Positions 51,829 to 62,664 of a stretch of DNA of 64,000 nucleotides are shown in pieces. Below the pieces are notes generated by a model. The model was not told the DNA's origin and did no database searches. It saw only the letters and a list, made by a program, of their open reading frames with translations. Source of the stretch: Devosia algicola. GTDB taxonomy: Bacteria > Pseudomonadota > Alphaproteobacteria > Rhizobiales > Devosiaceae. Each line of letters opens with the position of its first letter. The stretch's first letter is position 1. The translations under genes were made by a program, and so were the position numbers. The DNA is taken from NCBI RefSeq assembly GCF_028816455.1, contig NZ_CP118246.1:930001-994000 (forward strand). Direction: 5' to 3'.

Positions 51829-52026
51829 ATGCCGACGCTCAGGTCCTGTCGTTCTTGTGCAGGGTCCCGTCCTCGTGCTGCAATACGTTGCCCATGGTGT
51901 CTTCGCAGCTATTCCTGGGACCAAGCTGGCACCGGCGGTGGCGTCACAAGCCCATTTCCTGCAAAGGATGCCGCCGAAAGCCGCCGTTCATTCGGCCGCC
52001 CGTCATTCGCTCGCCAACAGCGTTGA
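51829..52026 (+). CDS. Small double-CxxC (zinc-ribbon-like) protein
   Basis: A 65-residue product with two CxxC pairs, C7-R-S-C10 and C21-P-W-C24, ten residues apart, as in short zinc ribbons. The rest is Arg/Ser-rich and looks disordered. A textbook AGGAGGT (51817-51823) sits five bases ahead of ATG 51829, the best ribosome site in this part of the window. I do not recognise the family. Confidence 0.5.
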   Translation: MPTLRSCRSCAGSRPRAAIRCPWCLRSYSWDQAGTGGGVTSPFPAKDAAESRRSFGRPSFARQQR

Positions 52027-52171
52027 TCTCCTGCCGATTAAGCGGAGTTTAACAGACGCACGCCCGAAGAGCCGGTCGCAATAATATGCGCTGGCAACTT
52101 CGCGTTACTTCGGGTCATCTCCGGCTGCATGTCGGCAATGTCCGGACCAGCCCCCAAACATCTTGGTTACT

Positions 52172-52451
52172 TCAACGGGCCGATGTCGCCGAGAACTGGT
52201 CCGGTGCACCTTCAGCCGAAATCGATCCCCCACTACGCCGCTGCACACTATACAAGAGCGGATTCATAAAGGCGCTGGCACTTTTCGCAGGCTCGGATGT
52301 TACCCGCCCCGTTTGCGGCTTCGGACTCCAGTTGCGCAGCGATGCTACGCGCCTCGCCGCTGGTGCGGGCGCGGACAGCGACCTCGCCATGGTTGCGCGC
52401 CAACGCCCAATGGGCACCCGGCGGGTAGGGTATCAATCGGAAAACATGCAA
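52172..52451 (-). CDS. Small hypothetical protein (one-base frameshift)
   Basis: About 92 residues. The N-terminus reads MHVFRLIPYPPGAHWALARN and HGEVAVRARTSGEARSIAA; after the break come SASAFMNPLLYSVQRRSGG and SISAEGAPDQFSATSAR. The frame breaks at AGGCTC (52289-52294); reading AGCTC joins the halves as NIRAAKSASAF. The layout recalls short proteins of unknown function that are frequent in Rhizobiales. TTG 52451 behind GGGAGAT is the likely start. Confidence 0.6.
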
Positions 52452-52543
52452 ATCACTATCTCCCTTATCAGCGGCGCATACGCCACGCCCTGCGGTGAAC
52501 CCCTGCGTCCGCAATATGCCTGACGAGGCCGCGAGGCTTATGG

Positions 52544-52741
52544 CTAGTCGCGGGATCGCAGCCAAGAAATCTCGTTGACCCGCTTCGGCGAAGACAACCC
52601 TGAATTCGACCCAATAATCAGTCCGCCATCGTCCTCCCATCGAGACAGGCAAGCCATCAACGCGTCCACGTTTCGCTCATTGTGGCGCGCATGCGATTGC
52701 CTTGGTTCGTTGGAATTGACGTAATCTAGTTCATACTTCAC
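52544..52741 (-). CDS. Small hypothetical protein
   Basis: A 65-residue soluble protein starting with GTG 52741 (MKYELDYVNSNEPRQSHARH) and containing NERNVDALMACLSRWEDDGG. It is polar and has no signal or membrane segment. The frame is open a little further upstream. Its neighbours on both sides are other very short minus-strand genes. Function unknown. Confidence 0.45.
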   Translation of the reverse strand: MKYELDYVNSNEPRQSHARHNERNVDALMACLSRWEDDGGLIIGSNSGLSSPKRVNEISWLRSRD

Positions 52742-52781
52742 GGGGTAACCTTTCTCAGTCTCGACCAACCCAATTCATCCA

Positions 52782-53279
52782 TCAGTGCACCTCATGGTGC
52801 CGTTCGGCAGGCGCCGCCTTACGCAATTGCAGCGGCCGCTCAAACGGCAATGGCTCCATGGCCATCAGCCACTCACGACCATCAAGCCGCGTCTGTTCGT
52901 GTGGATAAATGTGTTCAACCATTACTTCCTGGGTTCTGCGATCGCTGTTCCGAAACCTGATCCATTGACCCACGCGCAAGCCGAGCAATGCCAACCCACT
53001 CGGGCGTAGTAATGAAATCGCGGGACTGGGAGTGCGCTCGTGCAGGTTCCATACCAGTGTGCGATCATCCGATCGACCGTTAGCAAACTTGAAACGGACG
53101 CGTTGACCGCTGGCCACCGCCTCCCCTGCATCCTCACTTGGACGAATGATGACCGCGGTGCCGAGTTTGCGGCGTACAAGCGTTGCGAGCGGGGATCTGC
53201 TCCCGATCAACGAACCCATTAGTACCTGTAAGCGTGAATAATCAGCCGAGGACAGGCTGGTAGCGCAGTAACTATGCAT
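52782..53279 (-). CDS. Rnk/GreA C-terminal-domain protein, copy 5
   Basis: A 165-residue paralogue, most like copy 3. It has SLSSADYSRLQVLMGSLIGS, then PLATLVRRKLGTAVIIRPSE, VASGQRVRFKFANGRSDDRT and the FKBP-like LRPSGLALLGLRVGQWIRFR. ATG 53279 follows GGAGAAAG. It is intact and separated from copies 1-4 by small genes of unknown function. Confidence 0.82.
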   Translation of the reverse strand: MHSYCATSLSSADYSRLQVLMGSLIGSRSPLATLVRRKLGTAVIIRPSEDAGEAVASGQRVRFKFANGRSDDRTLVWNLHERTPSPAISLLRPSGLALLGLRVGQWIRFRNSDRRTQEVMVEHIYPHEQTRLDGREWLMAMEPLPFERPLQLRKAAPAERHHEVH

Positions 53280-54123
53280 GAACTTTCTCCATCTCGGTAC
53301 AGAGTTTATCCCCCCGATTGAAAATCATCGGGCGGGCTGCCGCGCTGGAGGGCGCACCCAGTTCACATGTCGCGCGTTGGACCTAAATAGCTGGCTTGGG
53401 TGGTGACGTCTTAACAAGTTAGCCAAGCGTCGCCTTAGCCAGCCGACAAGAACCGCCCGCCTCGGTGTGCGATCACTGAACAATGTCTTGTTCTGATCAA
53501 CAGATCGGCGTCATTGCGCATCAATGTGGGGCATTACTTTCCTAGGTCCCGCTGGCGCGGCGCACGCAGGCCTAGGCCTACAGTCCTGCGACGAGTGGGC
53601 CTCGATAGACAAGCGACAGTGGGAGAAAGTGGTGCGTGCTCATACACCGAATATAGGCTAGATTATTAACCATTCAAGGCCTTGAAGGACATAGCGAGGC
53701 GCGACAGATGCAAAAGACCGCCGAGCATGGGAAGAATGCCAGAGTTTAATCGTGTCGGTCAGAAAATTTCAACGCTTGAGCACCATGCATCGCCGATAAT
53801 GGCCATCAATAAGTATCAGAACTAAGAGCGTCCGATACTGCAAATGCGCTGCGCCCTATCTGGTTGGATAAGCCAGAGTCGGCGTCATACGCGCGTAAAC
53901 GTCGTGATACGGTCATGAATGCTATGCAGTCCGAGACGATTTGATTGCCAGTCCGATAGCGGTCCTGTCTAAATTCCTTACGCTGCAGCCGGGCCGACGC
54001 GAACGCGCGGCAATATTCAGATTGCAGCCATCACAAGAATGGCCACAGGATTTGTCGCTGTGGAATTGACTCGATGCCCTATCATGCTACGCTGTAATTA
54101 CTAATAACAAGCGGAGCGCCCCG
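53280..54123. other. 844-bp stretch without a recognisable gene
   Basis: Both strands are full of stops and no short frame has a good ribosome site. Near 53541-53580 a pair of CCTAGG-like words (CCTAGGTC and GGCCTAGGCC) gives a weak palindrome. The end of the stretch must hold the promoter of the glycosidase gene at 54124, whose leader is AT-rich (TAATTACTAATAACAAG). Confidence 0.5.
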
Positions 54124-55911
54124 ATGCCATTGGTATATTCCCCCGATAACACGCCCGAGGTACGGACCTGGCAACCGTTTGAACTCGGCTTCAAATCCGA
54201 ACGAACTTATGAGAATGCCTATATTGAAGAAGAATTTTGGATAGACCTCAAGGGGCCAAATTTCTCCAAACGGGTATATGGCTTCTGGAATGGCAAGCAA
54301 GATTTCGTGGTACGGCTTACGGCCCCTTCCGCAGGCGCATGGACTTGGCGGAGTGGCGCAAAATCCAATGACACGGGGTTGGCCAACAAGTCTGGCAGCT
54401 TTGAGGCCGTAGCGTGGTCCGAGGCGGAACTGGCGGAAAACCCCAACCGCCGCGGTATCGTGCGCGCTGGCAAGAATCCCCACTCTCTGGAATATGCGGA
54501 TGGTACGCCGTTTTTCCTGGTTGGCGATACCTGGTGGTCGGTGCCGACCTTCCGCTTTCCCCTGCCTGATGGCACGAGTGGCGATGAATTAGGGCCACAA
54601 TCCACGATTGTCGATTATGTGCAATTCAGAAAGGATCAGGGGTTCAATTCGGTTGCCCTGATTACCGCCATGCCGTGCTGGGACAATGATGGCCACGCCA
54701 ATAATTTGTTCGATGAAGACGGGGCCTGCGTTCGCAACGCATGGGCATTGCCATCGGGTTCGGCCATGCCGATGCACAATGAGGGTGGTAGGCCATTTGA
54801 ATTTCCTGGCAAGGTACCAGGGTTCGAGGATGTCGTGCCCGATTATGATCGCGTTAATCCCCAATTCTTCAAGATTCTTGACCAGAAAATGGACATTCTA
54901 TTCGACATGGGTTTTGTGCCCTTCGTTGAAGTGGCGAGGCGCGACACCGGGCCTATGTGGCAAAAGCACCATGACTGGCCCGAAAGCTATGCCCGCTTTG
55001 TACAATATATTTTCGCGCGATATCAGGCGCATAACACCATTCTCAGTCCAATCCATTTTGACTTTTACGAAAAAACCATTCCGAGCCGCGATTACAATGA
55101 ACCGTGTAATCTTGTCGTTGACCGCTGGGGCAAACCACCATTCGGGACTTTGCTATCGGCCAATCCCGGCCCCTCGACGCTTGTAAATTTCGGTGGCCCG
55201 GAAGAGTGCCGCTGGTTGGACATGCATCAGATCGGAAACTCCCGCGAGCATTATGCTTATTGGTATTTGACGGAACAGTTCAATGCCGAACCTAAACTGC
55301 CCGCGTTGAATGGGGAGCCATATTATTCGGGTTTGGATGCGCTTGGCGTGTCCTATCCTTATGGCAAGCCGGGCAATACGCCAGAAGACGACATGTATGT
55401 GCGTTCGGGCATGTATGGCAGCCTGCTCTCGGGTGGGTTCGCGGGGTATATTTATGGCTGCGAAGGTGTTTGGCAGTCGTCAGTTGAACCGGACTCCAAA
55501 GTCAAGATGTGGGATGCGTTCAAGTGGAGTTCGGCCCAAACGGTCAAACATTTGCGCAGCTTCGCGATGGTGCGTGGCAATGACTTTTGCAACTTGATCC
55601 CGAATGCGGAACATCTGGTTCCCAACCGTAACGGCGAGCCGATGGGCTATGAAGGTTGGAGCTATGCGGCGGGCAATGCTGAAAAATCCTGGTTCCTCGT
55701 CTATTTCGAGGCAAATTGTGCTGACCACATAGTGATGCGTGGACTCAAGCGCCAACACGCTAAGTACAAGGCCACATGGTTTGATCCCAGAACTGGTGAG
55801 TGGCGCAAAGAGAGCGTCGAGTTGCAAGTGCCCGCCAGCGCCCTGCTGGAACTACCAGAACGACCAGACAATACTTTGGATTGGGGATTGATGCTTGAGT
55901 TGATTGTGTAG
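54124..55911 (+). CDS. DUF5060/DUF4038 (apiosidase-like) glycoside hydrolase
   Basis: A 595-residue protein. Residues 1-95 form a beta-sandwich of the DUF5060 type (VRTWQPFELGFKSERTYEN, FVVRLTAPSAGAWTWRS). From about 115 a TIM-barrel of the DUF4038, GH140-like family begins (GKNPHSLEYADGTPFFLVGD, TWWSVPTF). Later parts are GFVPFVEVARRDTGPMWQ and YYSGLDALGVSYPYGKPG. Characterised GH140 enzymes release apiose from rhamnogalacturonan II. No signal peptide is visible, so it probably acts on imported oligosaccharides. It is followed after five bases by the amidohydrolase gene. Confidence 0.85.
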   Translation: MPLVYSPDNTPEVRTWQPFELGFKSERTYENAYIEEEFWIDLKGPNFSKRVYGFWNGKQDFVVRLTAPSAGAWTWRSGAKSNDTGLANKSGSFEAVAWSEAELAENPNRRGIVRAGKNPHSLEYADGTPFFLVGDTWWSVPTFRFPLPDGTSGDELGPQSTIVDYVQFRKDQGFNSVALITAMPCWDNDGHANNLFDEDGACVRNAWALPSGSAMPMHNEGGRPFEFPGKVPGFEDVVPDYDRVNPQFFKILDQKMDILFDMGFVPFVEVARRDTGPMWQKHHDWPESYARFVQYIFARYQAHNTILSPIHFDFYEKTIPSRDYNEPCNLVVDRWGKPPFGTLLSANPGPSTLVNFGGPEECRWLDMHQIGNSREHYAYWYLTEQFNAEPKLPALNGEPYYSGLDALGVSYPYGKPGNTPEDDMYVRSGMYGSLLSGGFAGYIYGCEGVWQSSVEPDSKVKMWDAFKWSSAQTVKHLRSFAMVRGNDFCNLIPNAEHLVPNRNGEPMGYEGWSYAAGNAEKSWFLVYFEANCADHIVMRGLKRQHAKYKATWFDPRTGEWRKESVELQVPASALLELPERPDNTLDWGLMLELIV

Positions 55912-55916
55912 TTATC

Positions 55917-56847
55917 GTGACCATTGGGGCAGAACGTGAAGCGTTTCTCGCCGATTTGCCGATCGTGGATGCACATCACCACTATTGGCAACTTGGCGGA
56001 CGTCTCGCTTATCCCTGGCTGGAAACTGAGCCATGGCTGCGCTTTCGCTATGGTGACTATGCAGCCATTCGGCGTGACTATTTGCCAGCGGACTATCGTC
56101 GCGATGCCGGAACGCACAATATAGTTGCCGATGTCCATATGGAAGCCGAAGTCGCGGCGGGATCGGGACCGGCCGAAATTGACTGGCTAGATGAGACTCG
56201 GGGAGGATACCCCTTCGGCTGCGGTTGCCCAAATCTGGTTGGGTCAACCAGATATCGCCGAACAGCTTGTCGCGCTGCAAAGGCGGAAGCTGGTGCGGGC
56301 AGTCCGGCAAAAGCCGGCAAGTTGCAGCCGTGGGGACGCGATGCGTGGTGCGCCGGGGTCAATGGATGACCAGACATGGCGAGACGGATACGCCTTGCTG
56401 GACGCGACCGAACTGCATTTTGAATTACAAACGCCATACTGGCATCTTGATGCCGCAAGCGATCTGGCGGCCGATTTTCCCCAAACCACAATCGCCCTGA
56501 ACCATTGCGGCCTGCCTGCAGATCGTTCTGAGGAAGGCTTATTGGCTTGGAGACGGGCGCTAGAGATGTTGGCTCGCAACGAGAACGTTCGCATCAAACT
56601 ATCGGGGTTGGGAGTGTCGCCCGGCGTGTGGCCACAGGCTCAGAACATTGAGATCATTCAAACGGCCATCGGAATTTTTGGTCCACGGCGAGCGATGTTT
56701 GCCAGCAATTTTCCGGTTGATGGATTGTGCGTGGACATGAATACGATGTTCACGACCTACAAAATTGGCGTCGCTGACATGACAGAAGCCGACATACGCG
56801 CTCTGTTTTGCGACAATTCGGCCGCACTCTATCGACTGCGCGCCTGA
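55917..56847 (+). CDS. Amidohydrolase-2 family lactonase-like protein (one-base frameshift)
   Basis: About 309 residues, a metal-dependent TIM-barrel hydrolase. The N-terminal metal motif is LPIVDAHHHYWQLGG; then NIVADVHMEAE, and after the break AQIWLGQPDIAEQLVALQ, ALNHCGLPADRSEE and FASNFPVDGLCVD, which carries the late Asp region. The frame breaks near 56206 in CGGGGAGG; one G fewer gives ETREDTPSAAVAQIW. Relatives open sugar lactones. GTG 55917 follows the glycosidase stop by five bases, so both genes form an operon for the same sugar. Confidence 0.82.
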
Positions 56848-56869
56848 ATGGCGGCCGAACGATCGCTCA

Positions 56870-57513
56870 TCAACTGTTTTCAAATTCTTTCTTGACGAAG
56901 TCCCGCACCCGCTGCCACCCCTGCTCCATGTGAATGGCCAGCAGTGTTGCCAGGCGCTCGCCATCACGGGTCTTTAGTGCGTCCAACATTTCCTCATGTT
57001 CGCCAAGAGCGTCCTTCCAGCCGCCAGCATCGTTGGTGCAGGCATAGCGAATTCTCCGCATTCGCATCAACAACTTCTCGTGCACGTCAGCCAATACCGC
57101 ATTGTGGGCGGCGGCGACGATCAGACTGTGAACTTTTTGGTTCATTTCGAAATAGGTCGCACGATTGTTGATGCGATAAGCGGCCACCATCTTGTTGTGG
57201 GTACTGACGATTCTGGCAATTTCTGCTTCGCTGGCACGCTCGATGGCAAGCTTGGACGCTGCCGTTTCGATCGCCCCCGCGGCTTCAAAAAGCTGCTTGA
57301 CTTCCTGCGGGTTGACAATCTTGATGCTCGCGCCCGAACGGGGGCGGACCTGCAGCAAACCTTCGGCGGCCAAAATTTTTACAGCTTCGCGCACCGGAGT
57401 CCGAGAAACACCAAGTTCCTCGCTTAGCTGTAGGCTCGGGAAGGGTTTCGTGCGGTCCCCATCTACCCTCCACAACCATTTCTCTGAGCCTGCGGTACAA
57501 TTTCCTCGTGCAA
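56870..57513 (-). CDS. GntR-family (FadR subfamily) regulator (two frameshifts)
   Basis: About 214 residues: a winged helix (ELQLSEELGVSRTPVREAVK, ILAAEGLLQVRPRSGASIKI) and a helical FCD effector domain (AIETAASKLAIERASEAEIA). Two insertions are inferred. AGGCTC at 57432 splits HETLPE from LQLSEELGV. GAGCCT at 57486 affects the N-terminus; with it corrected the protein opens LHEEIVPQLREMVVEGRWG, the usual GntR opening. The start is then TTG 57513. Without that second correction, ATG 57554 is possible. It lies tail-to-tail with the amidohydrolase gene and upstream of nothing on its own strand, so it is a likely local regulator. Confidence 0.82.
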
Positions 57514-57661
57514 TGACTTCCGCAGTATTTTTCTTGCAGCAATGGCCAAATCATTATCCCCAAGGCTTACCCACAACGCGAAGCCAACTTATCCGCAAAA
57601 TCGTCGTGAAAGTAAATTGAGGTTCAACGCGACCTCTCGAGAGTGCACAATTGGCAGGATT

Positions 57662-58855
57662 TCATTTCCGGGCAACCGCGAGCCCGGATTCGGCATCGAA
57701 AAAATGAAGGCGTTCACAATCAACTGTTACTTCTGCTATCTCGCCGGTTTGTAATTTCGATTTTGCATCAAACCGGGCGACACAAATGCCTACGCTTTCC
57801 TTGTCGAGGGATTTGGAGATGTCGGAAAGCGTATCGGGGTCAATGACTTCGGCCATTTTCGCATCAAAATCGAGATGGATAATATTGTCCGACCCCAGGG
57901 CCTCGGCCAGAATGACCTTGGCCGACAAAGTCTGATCCTTTGGATGATCGGGCCTAAGTTGTACGTCCTCCATATCTTCAGGTCGGATTCCGGCGATGAT
58001 TTCTCGCCCGACATAATTTTCCAATTCCGGGCGCTGTTCAAAAGCGGTTGCTGGCACCTGAAGCGAGTGTGAGCCGAGTTGCATTGGCGCGCCATTTGCC
58101 GTTTTTTGGCCCAGATGCGCGTGAAACAGATTCATAGCGGGCGAGCCAATAAAGGAGGCAACGAATGTGTTGGCGGGCCGGTCATAGATATTGCTGGGCG
58201 TATCGACCTGCTGAAGCATGCCGTCCTTCAACAATGCGACGCGGTCCCCCATGGTCATTGCCTCGACCTGATCATGGGTCACATAAATTGTGGTGACACC
58301 AAGTCGATCCTGGATGCGGGCGATTTCCGAGCGCATCTGGACACGTAGTTTGGCGTCCAAATTGGATAGCGGCTCATCCATAAGAAATACGGCGGGTTGG
58401 CGCACGATGGCGCGCCCCATGGCGACACGCTGGCGCTGACCGCCGGACAGCTGCCCAGGACGCCGTTTGAGATATGGCTCAAGCTGAAGAATTGCTGCGA
58501 CCTCATTGACCTTCTGCTCGATTTGAGCGGTCGGCAGCTTCGCGATTTGCAGCGCGAAGGCCATATTGTCAAACACAGACATGTGCGGATAAAGCGCATA
58601 GTTCTGGAAGACCATGGCAATATCGCGGTCCCTGGCGTGGACATCGTTGACCACGTTGCCGGCGATCGAGACTTCGCCACCGGTAATTTCTTCCAACCCG
58701 GCAATCATGCGAAGCGCGGTCGACTTGCCGCATCCGGACGGTCCAACCAGTACCAAAAACTCGCCATCGGCAATGTCCAGGCTCAAATCCTTGACCGCCG
58801 TTATCGCGCCGTTGCCGTATTGTTTAGTGAGATTATTGAGAGCGACTGTGGCCAT
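57662..58855 (-). CDS. Sugar ABC transporter ATPase (MalK/UgpC type)
   Basis: A 397-residue ATPase. Walker [11 protein letters not shown]-loop [12 protein letters not shown], signature [14 protein letters not shown], Walker [15 protein letters not shown], switch [16 protein letters not shown], and a C-terminal TOBE domain ending in [16 protein letters not shown] 58855 begins [14 protein letters not shown]. The frame continues open upstream into the permease only because that gene is itself frameshifted; the two are separate proteins. Last gene of the transporter operon. Confidence 0.93.
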   Translation of the reverse strand: MATVALNNLTKQYGNGAITAVKDLSLDIADGEFLVLVGPSGCGKSTALRMIAGLEEITGGEVSIAGNVVNDVHARDRDIAMVFQNYALYPHMSVFDNMAFALQIAKLPTAQIEQKVNEVAAILQLEPYLKRRPGQLSGGQRQRVAMGRAIVRQPAVFLMDEPLSNLDAKLRVQMRSEIARIQDRLGVTTIYVTHDQVEAMTMGDRVALLKDGMLQQVDTPSNIYDRPANTFVASFIGSPAMNLFHAHLGQKTANGAPMQLGSHSLQVPATAFEQRPELENYVGREIIAGIRPEDMEDVQLRPDHPKDQTLSAKVILAEALGSDNIIHLDFDAKMAEVIDPDTLSDISKSLDKESVGICVARFDAKSKLQTGEIAEVTVDCERLHFFDAESGLAVARK

Positions 58856-58863
58856 GATATCCC

Positions 58864-59749
58864 TTACTTGAAGCCTTGGGTGGCGACGCCTTGTACGAGG
58901 AAACGCTGCGACGCGATAAAGAAACCGAGCACTGGCGCAATCGCCAGCGTGGCCATTGCGAACATGCCGCCGAAGGTTGACTGACCGCCACCAGAGTCCA
59001 CAAACATGCGCAACCCCAACGGAACTGTCATTCGTTCCAACCCGGATAGATAGATGAGCCTGGCTGAGGAAATCATTGTATGTGTTGATGAACGTGAAGA
59101 TCGATGTCGTTACGATGGCAGGGACGCAAAGCGGCAAAATGATGCGGGTGAAACGCTGCCAATAGGAAGCGCCATCTACCATTGCCGCCTGCTCCAGCTC
59201 CCTGGGTAGCGTGCGCATGAATTGCACCATCAAGAAAATGAAAAACGCATCTGTGGCAAGAAATTTCGGCACAACCAGCGGCAGGATGGTATTAACCCAG
59301 CCGATTTTCACGAAGGCAATATATTGTGGGATCAACTGGGCATGAATTGGCAGCATGATCGAGCCAATCATGATCGCGAACCAAAAGCTTTTCCAACGGA
59401 AATTGAGACGCGCGAAGGCATATCCAGCCAGGCACGAGGCCATGACATTTCCTACAATCGCCAACCCAGAAATAATGAAGGAGTTCACGAAAAACGTGCC
59501 GAAAGTGGTATCACCGAAGAAGTTCCAGCCGGTGACATAGTTTTCGAGCGTCCAGTTCGTCGGAATAAGCCCCTTATCAGCAAAAATTTCGCCTTGTGGG
59601 CGGAGTGATGACAGCACCATCCAGATGACGGGATAGATCATGATGAGCGCAAGCAGGATCAGGCACGCGTGTATCATAAAGGCCGTGCTTCGGGACATTT
59701 TGCCCCACCGAAGCCGGGAACGGGACTTTGTCGGATTAACCGTCGCCAT
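58864..59749 (-). CDS. Sugar ABC transporter permease 2 (one-base frameshift)
   Basis: A MalG-type permease of about 294 residues. It starts [20 protein letters not shown]; the EAA loop is [20 protein letters not shown]. The frame breaks at GAGCCT on the plus strand (59056-59061); correction gives [20 protein letters not shown] and an end at 58864 in [10 protein letters not shown]. Uncorrected, the frame runs on into the ATPase and imitates a fusion protein. ATG 59749 overlaps the end of permease 1. Confidence 0.9.
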
Positions 59750-60723
59750 AATACACCCAAAATCTTGCGGACCAGAATAGCAGTCCCGTAAAGACCGCAA
59801 TGACGATAAGCAGCACCCATGCCATCGCAGAGGCGTAGCCCATATCGAGTTGCACGAAGGCGCGTTGGTATAGGTAAAGGGTATAGAGGAGCGTGCTTTC
59901 GGCCGGCCCACCGGTGCCATTGGACACGATGAATGACTGGGTGAAAGCCTGGAATGAATGGATAACCTGAAGGATCAGGTTAAAGAAAATGACCGGCGTC
60001 AGCAGCGGCAGCGTGATACGACGAAATCGCGTCCATGCCGACGCCCCATCAATGGAGGCGGCCTCGTAAAGCGACGTTGGTATCTGGCGAAGAGCCGCCA
60101 GAAAAATCACCATCGCGGCGCCAAAGGTCCAGACATTGAGTGAAACCAGGGTCCAAGGGGCGGTTTCTGGGGTCGCGACCCAGCTTCTCGTGGCGATGCC
60201 GAATCCCTGCAGAAACTGATTTACGATACCGCTTGAGCCAAACACCTCACGCCACAATAGGCCAATCGCGACGCTGCCGCCGATCAGTGAGGGAATATAG
60301 AATATCGAGCGGTATACCGGCAAAAATGACAACCCGCGATTGAGCAAAACGGCAATGCCAAGCGACATGACCAGCACCAAAGGCACCGACCAGCCGACAA
60401 AAAAGAAGGTAACCCGAACCGCCGCCCAGAATTGCGGATCCCAGATAAACAGCTCGACATAGTTATCGAGCCCGATCCAACGCGGCGGCTTCAAAATGTT
60501 GTAGCGGGTGAATGAGAGATATAGCGATACAAGAACCGGCCCGAGCGTGATGAATACCAACCCCAAAAACCATGGCAGCAGGAACACATAGGCCGTTCGG
60601 TTTTCGAGTCTGTTTGGGCGTTAGCCGACTGGGTTTGAACTTATTGGTATTTGCCGCTGCGACGTTCCCCGTCGGCGGCATGATCTGCGTTGGATCAGAT
60701 ACGGACACGGTCGATTTGCTCAT
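59736..60723 (-). CDS. Sugar ABC transporter permease 1 (one-base frameshift)
   Basis: A MalF-type permease of about 328 residues. The N-terminus is a soluble stretch ([19 protein letters not shown]) before the first helix [20 protein letters not shown]; the EAA loop is [20 protein letters not shown]. The frame breaks near 60612 in a short A-run; one more base gives [17 protein letters not shown]. This is not a GAGCT site. ATG 60723 is the first good start after the binding-protein gene. Confidence 0.88.
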
Positions 60724-60792
60724 GCTCGGAACCTTGAAACTGGCTGTGCGCGGCACCTCGTTCGAGACACCGCACACCGTTTGGACATGAGC

Positions 60793-62116
60793 TTAGTCGC
60801 GGACCAGACGTTTGACCTGAGCGATCAGCTTGTCGGCAGCGTCGGCCGACGAACTTTGCTCGAAGGCCACTGTCTCATAGGCTGATGTCAAGGCCCCCGA
60901 CAGCGCCGAATAGCCACCGGACGGGAAATACGCCGACTTGGCCCGAGGCCCGACAGTGCTAAGCATATTGACGGCTTGGTATTGGCCCGGGGTAGTGTCG
61001 GGGTTTTCGAGTTGCGCGGTTCGGAAACGGTCAACTGAAACGACACCGTTGTCGGACGAGTAGGTCGCAGCGGCATCAGGATTTTCGGTAAAGAAATTGA
61101 TCCATGCTTCAGTTAACTTGGTGCCATTTTCATCGCAGGTTGCGCCAATGGCAAGGCCGTTTGAACCGATATCTTCGCCGGTCCCCGATGGTCCGACGGG
61201 ATAGCTATGGATGACCAGTTCCTGACCCGGCATTGCCGCGTCGAGTACCTTTTGATGACCATCAACCTGATTGGCGGGGCGAGCATCGATGAGTATTTTG
61301 CCGTTGGCAAGAAGGGTATCATCGATGATATTGTCCGGAATTTCGGCCATCTGATCCGCCGTTTCGGTCACACCATCCTTGCGCAAGGCTTCCCAGAAAT
61401 CGAAATAATCAACGACAGTCTGCTTGGTGAAACCCACCTCGCCTTCTGGCGTAAACAACGTTTCGCCATGGCTTTGCACCCAATCTGTGAACGTGTCCAT
61501 TGCGCCGCCCTGATTGCCAACAGCATAGCTGCCTTCGGGCAATTTATCGGACAAATCGCGGGCATATTGGGCATAGTCGTCCCAAGTCCAATCATCGGGC
61601 GGCAGTTCCATGCCAGCGTCTTCAATCGCAGTCTTGTTCATGAACAGGGTGAAGTAAAACACGCCATGGGGAATGAAATAGAGGTTCCCATCGGATCCGC
61701 GTCCACTGTCTAGCACTGCAGAATCAATGCCGGTCACGTCTAACTCACCGGATGCAACTTTGTCGTCGAGGGGTTGAAGGATACTCGGGTCCGCATATTG
61801 TGCCAGCCAGCGGGACTGCATGGTGATTGCGCACGGTTGGTTACCGCTCGCACTCTGGACGGTCAATTTGTCCCAATAGCTGCCCCATTCACCGGGCTCC
61901 CGACTGACCTTGACGCCCGGATTGGCCTTTTCGAACATCGAGATGATGGACTCGGCCTTGGCGTTTCGAACGGTTGAACCCCACCAGCTAAACCGGATTT
62001 CGCCTGACAAATCCTGTGCCGCGGCAGGCGGCACCATGGTTCCCGCCATCATGGCCGATACCAAAACGGCCAGACCCATCCGGCCCGCACGAGCCTCGCG
62101 TTAATTTTTTGGTCAT
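60793..62116 (-). CDS. Sugar ABC transporter substrate-binding protein (one-base frameshift)
   Basis: A family 1 extracellular binding protein of about 440 residues. The signal peptide starts MTKKLTRARAGRMGLAVLVS and ends PPAAAQD. The mature part has EIRFSWWGSTVRNAKAESII and SWW, the usual start in this group, then HGVFYFTLFMNKTAIEDAG. GAGCCTC at 62091-62097 breaks the signal peptide; reading GAGCTC restores it. ATG 62116 follows GGAGGAAAA. It should deliver the sugar whose glycosidase and lactonase genes lie at 54-57 kb. Confidence 0.9.
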
Positions 62117-62664
62117 GTGTTTTCCTCCCATTTGTTGATCTGCCTGATTACCTACGGCCAAATGCTGCGCACCACATCCAGGGTGATACATTTGGCGTTC
62201 ATTCACCTTCGCTGCGTTCCAGCCTCCTGCTTTTTGCCTGCCCGTCCCGGTCAGGCATCGACTATTCATCCGGAAAGGCCTGGTAGAACCGGCCCCTATC
62301 GGCGGCAATTAACGCGCCGCTCGTTGTCCAAATGTACAGAAAGCCTCGGCTGTATATGGCATAACCGTTGATATCTGTAATTACACATTACAAGAGAACG
62401 GTTAGCGCGTCCACCCAAATTGCTCGGCTATCACCGACCTCTACCTTTCTGGACACGCATTTTTACCGAGAAGGCGTTCTAGTCCACGCAGCACTCCCCA
62501 CTGACCTGGGGAACTGCAATTTTCGTATTGAACGGTCGCATGGCACCCCCGTCCGGGCAACTAGCGTTTGGCGAACCGGTATATAGTGAGACGATATAGC
62601 TGTTGGCGCCTGGCGCCGACTATCCGACCCACCGCCCTACAGGCTGTTACCGTTCACGGACAGT
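62117..62664. other. 548-bp promoter region without a gene
   Basis: This is the upstream region of the binding-protein operon and lies after the end of the LysR gene. No reading frame has coding character. An AT-rich part around 62340-62400 (GGCATAACCGTTGATATCTG) may hold the promoter. I see no clear dyad. Confidence 0.5.

Noticed and set aside
52086..52523. A 145-residue plus-strand open frame
   Set aside because: It is antisense to a better-supported minus-strand small gene whose two halves join at a GAGCT site.
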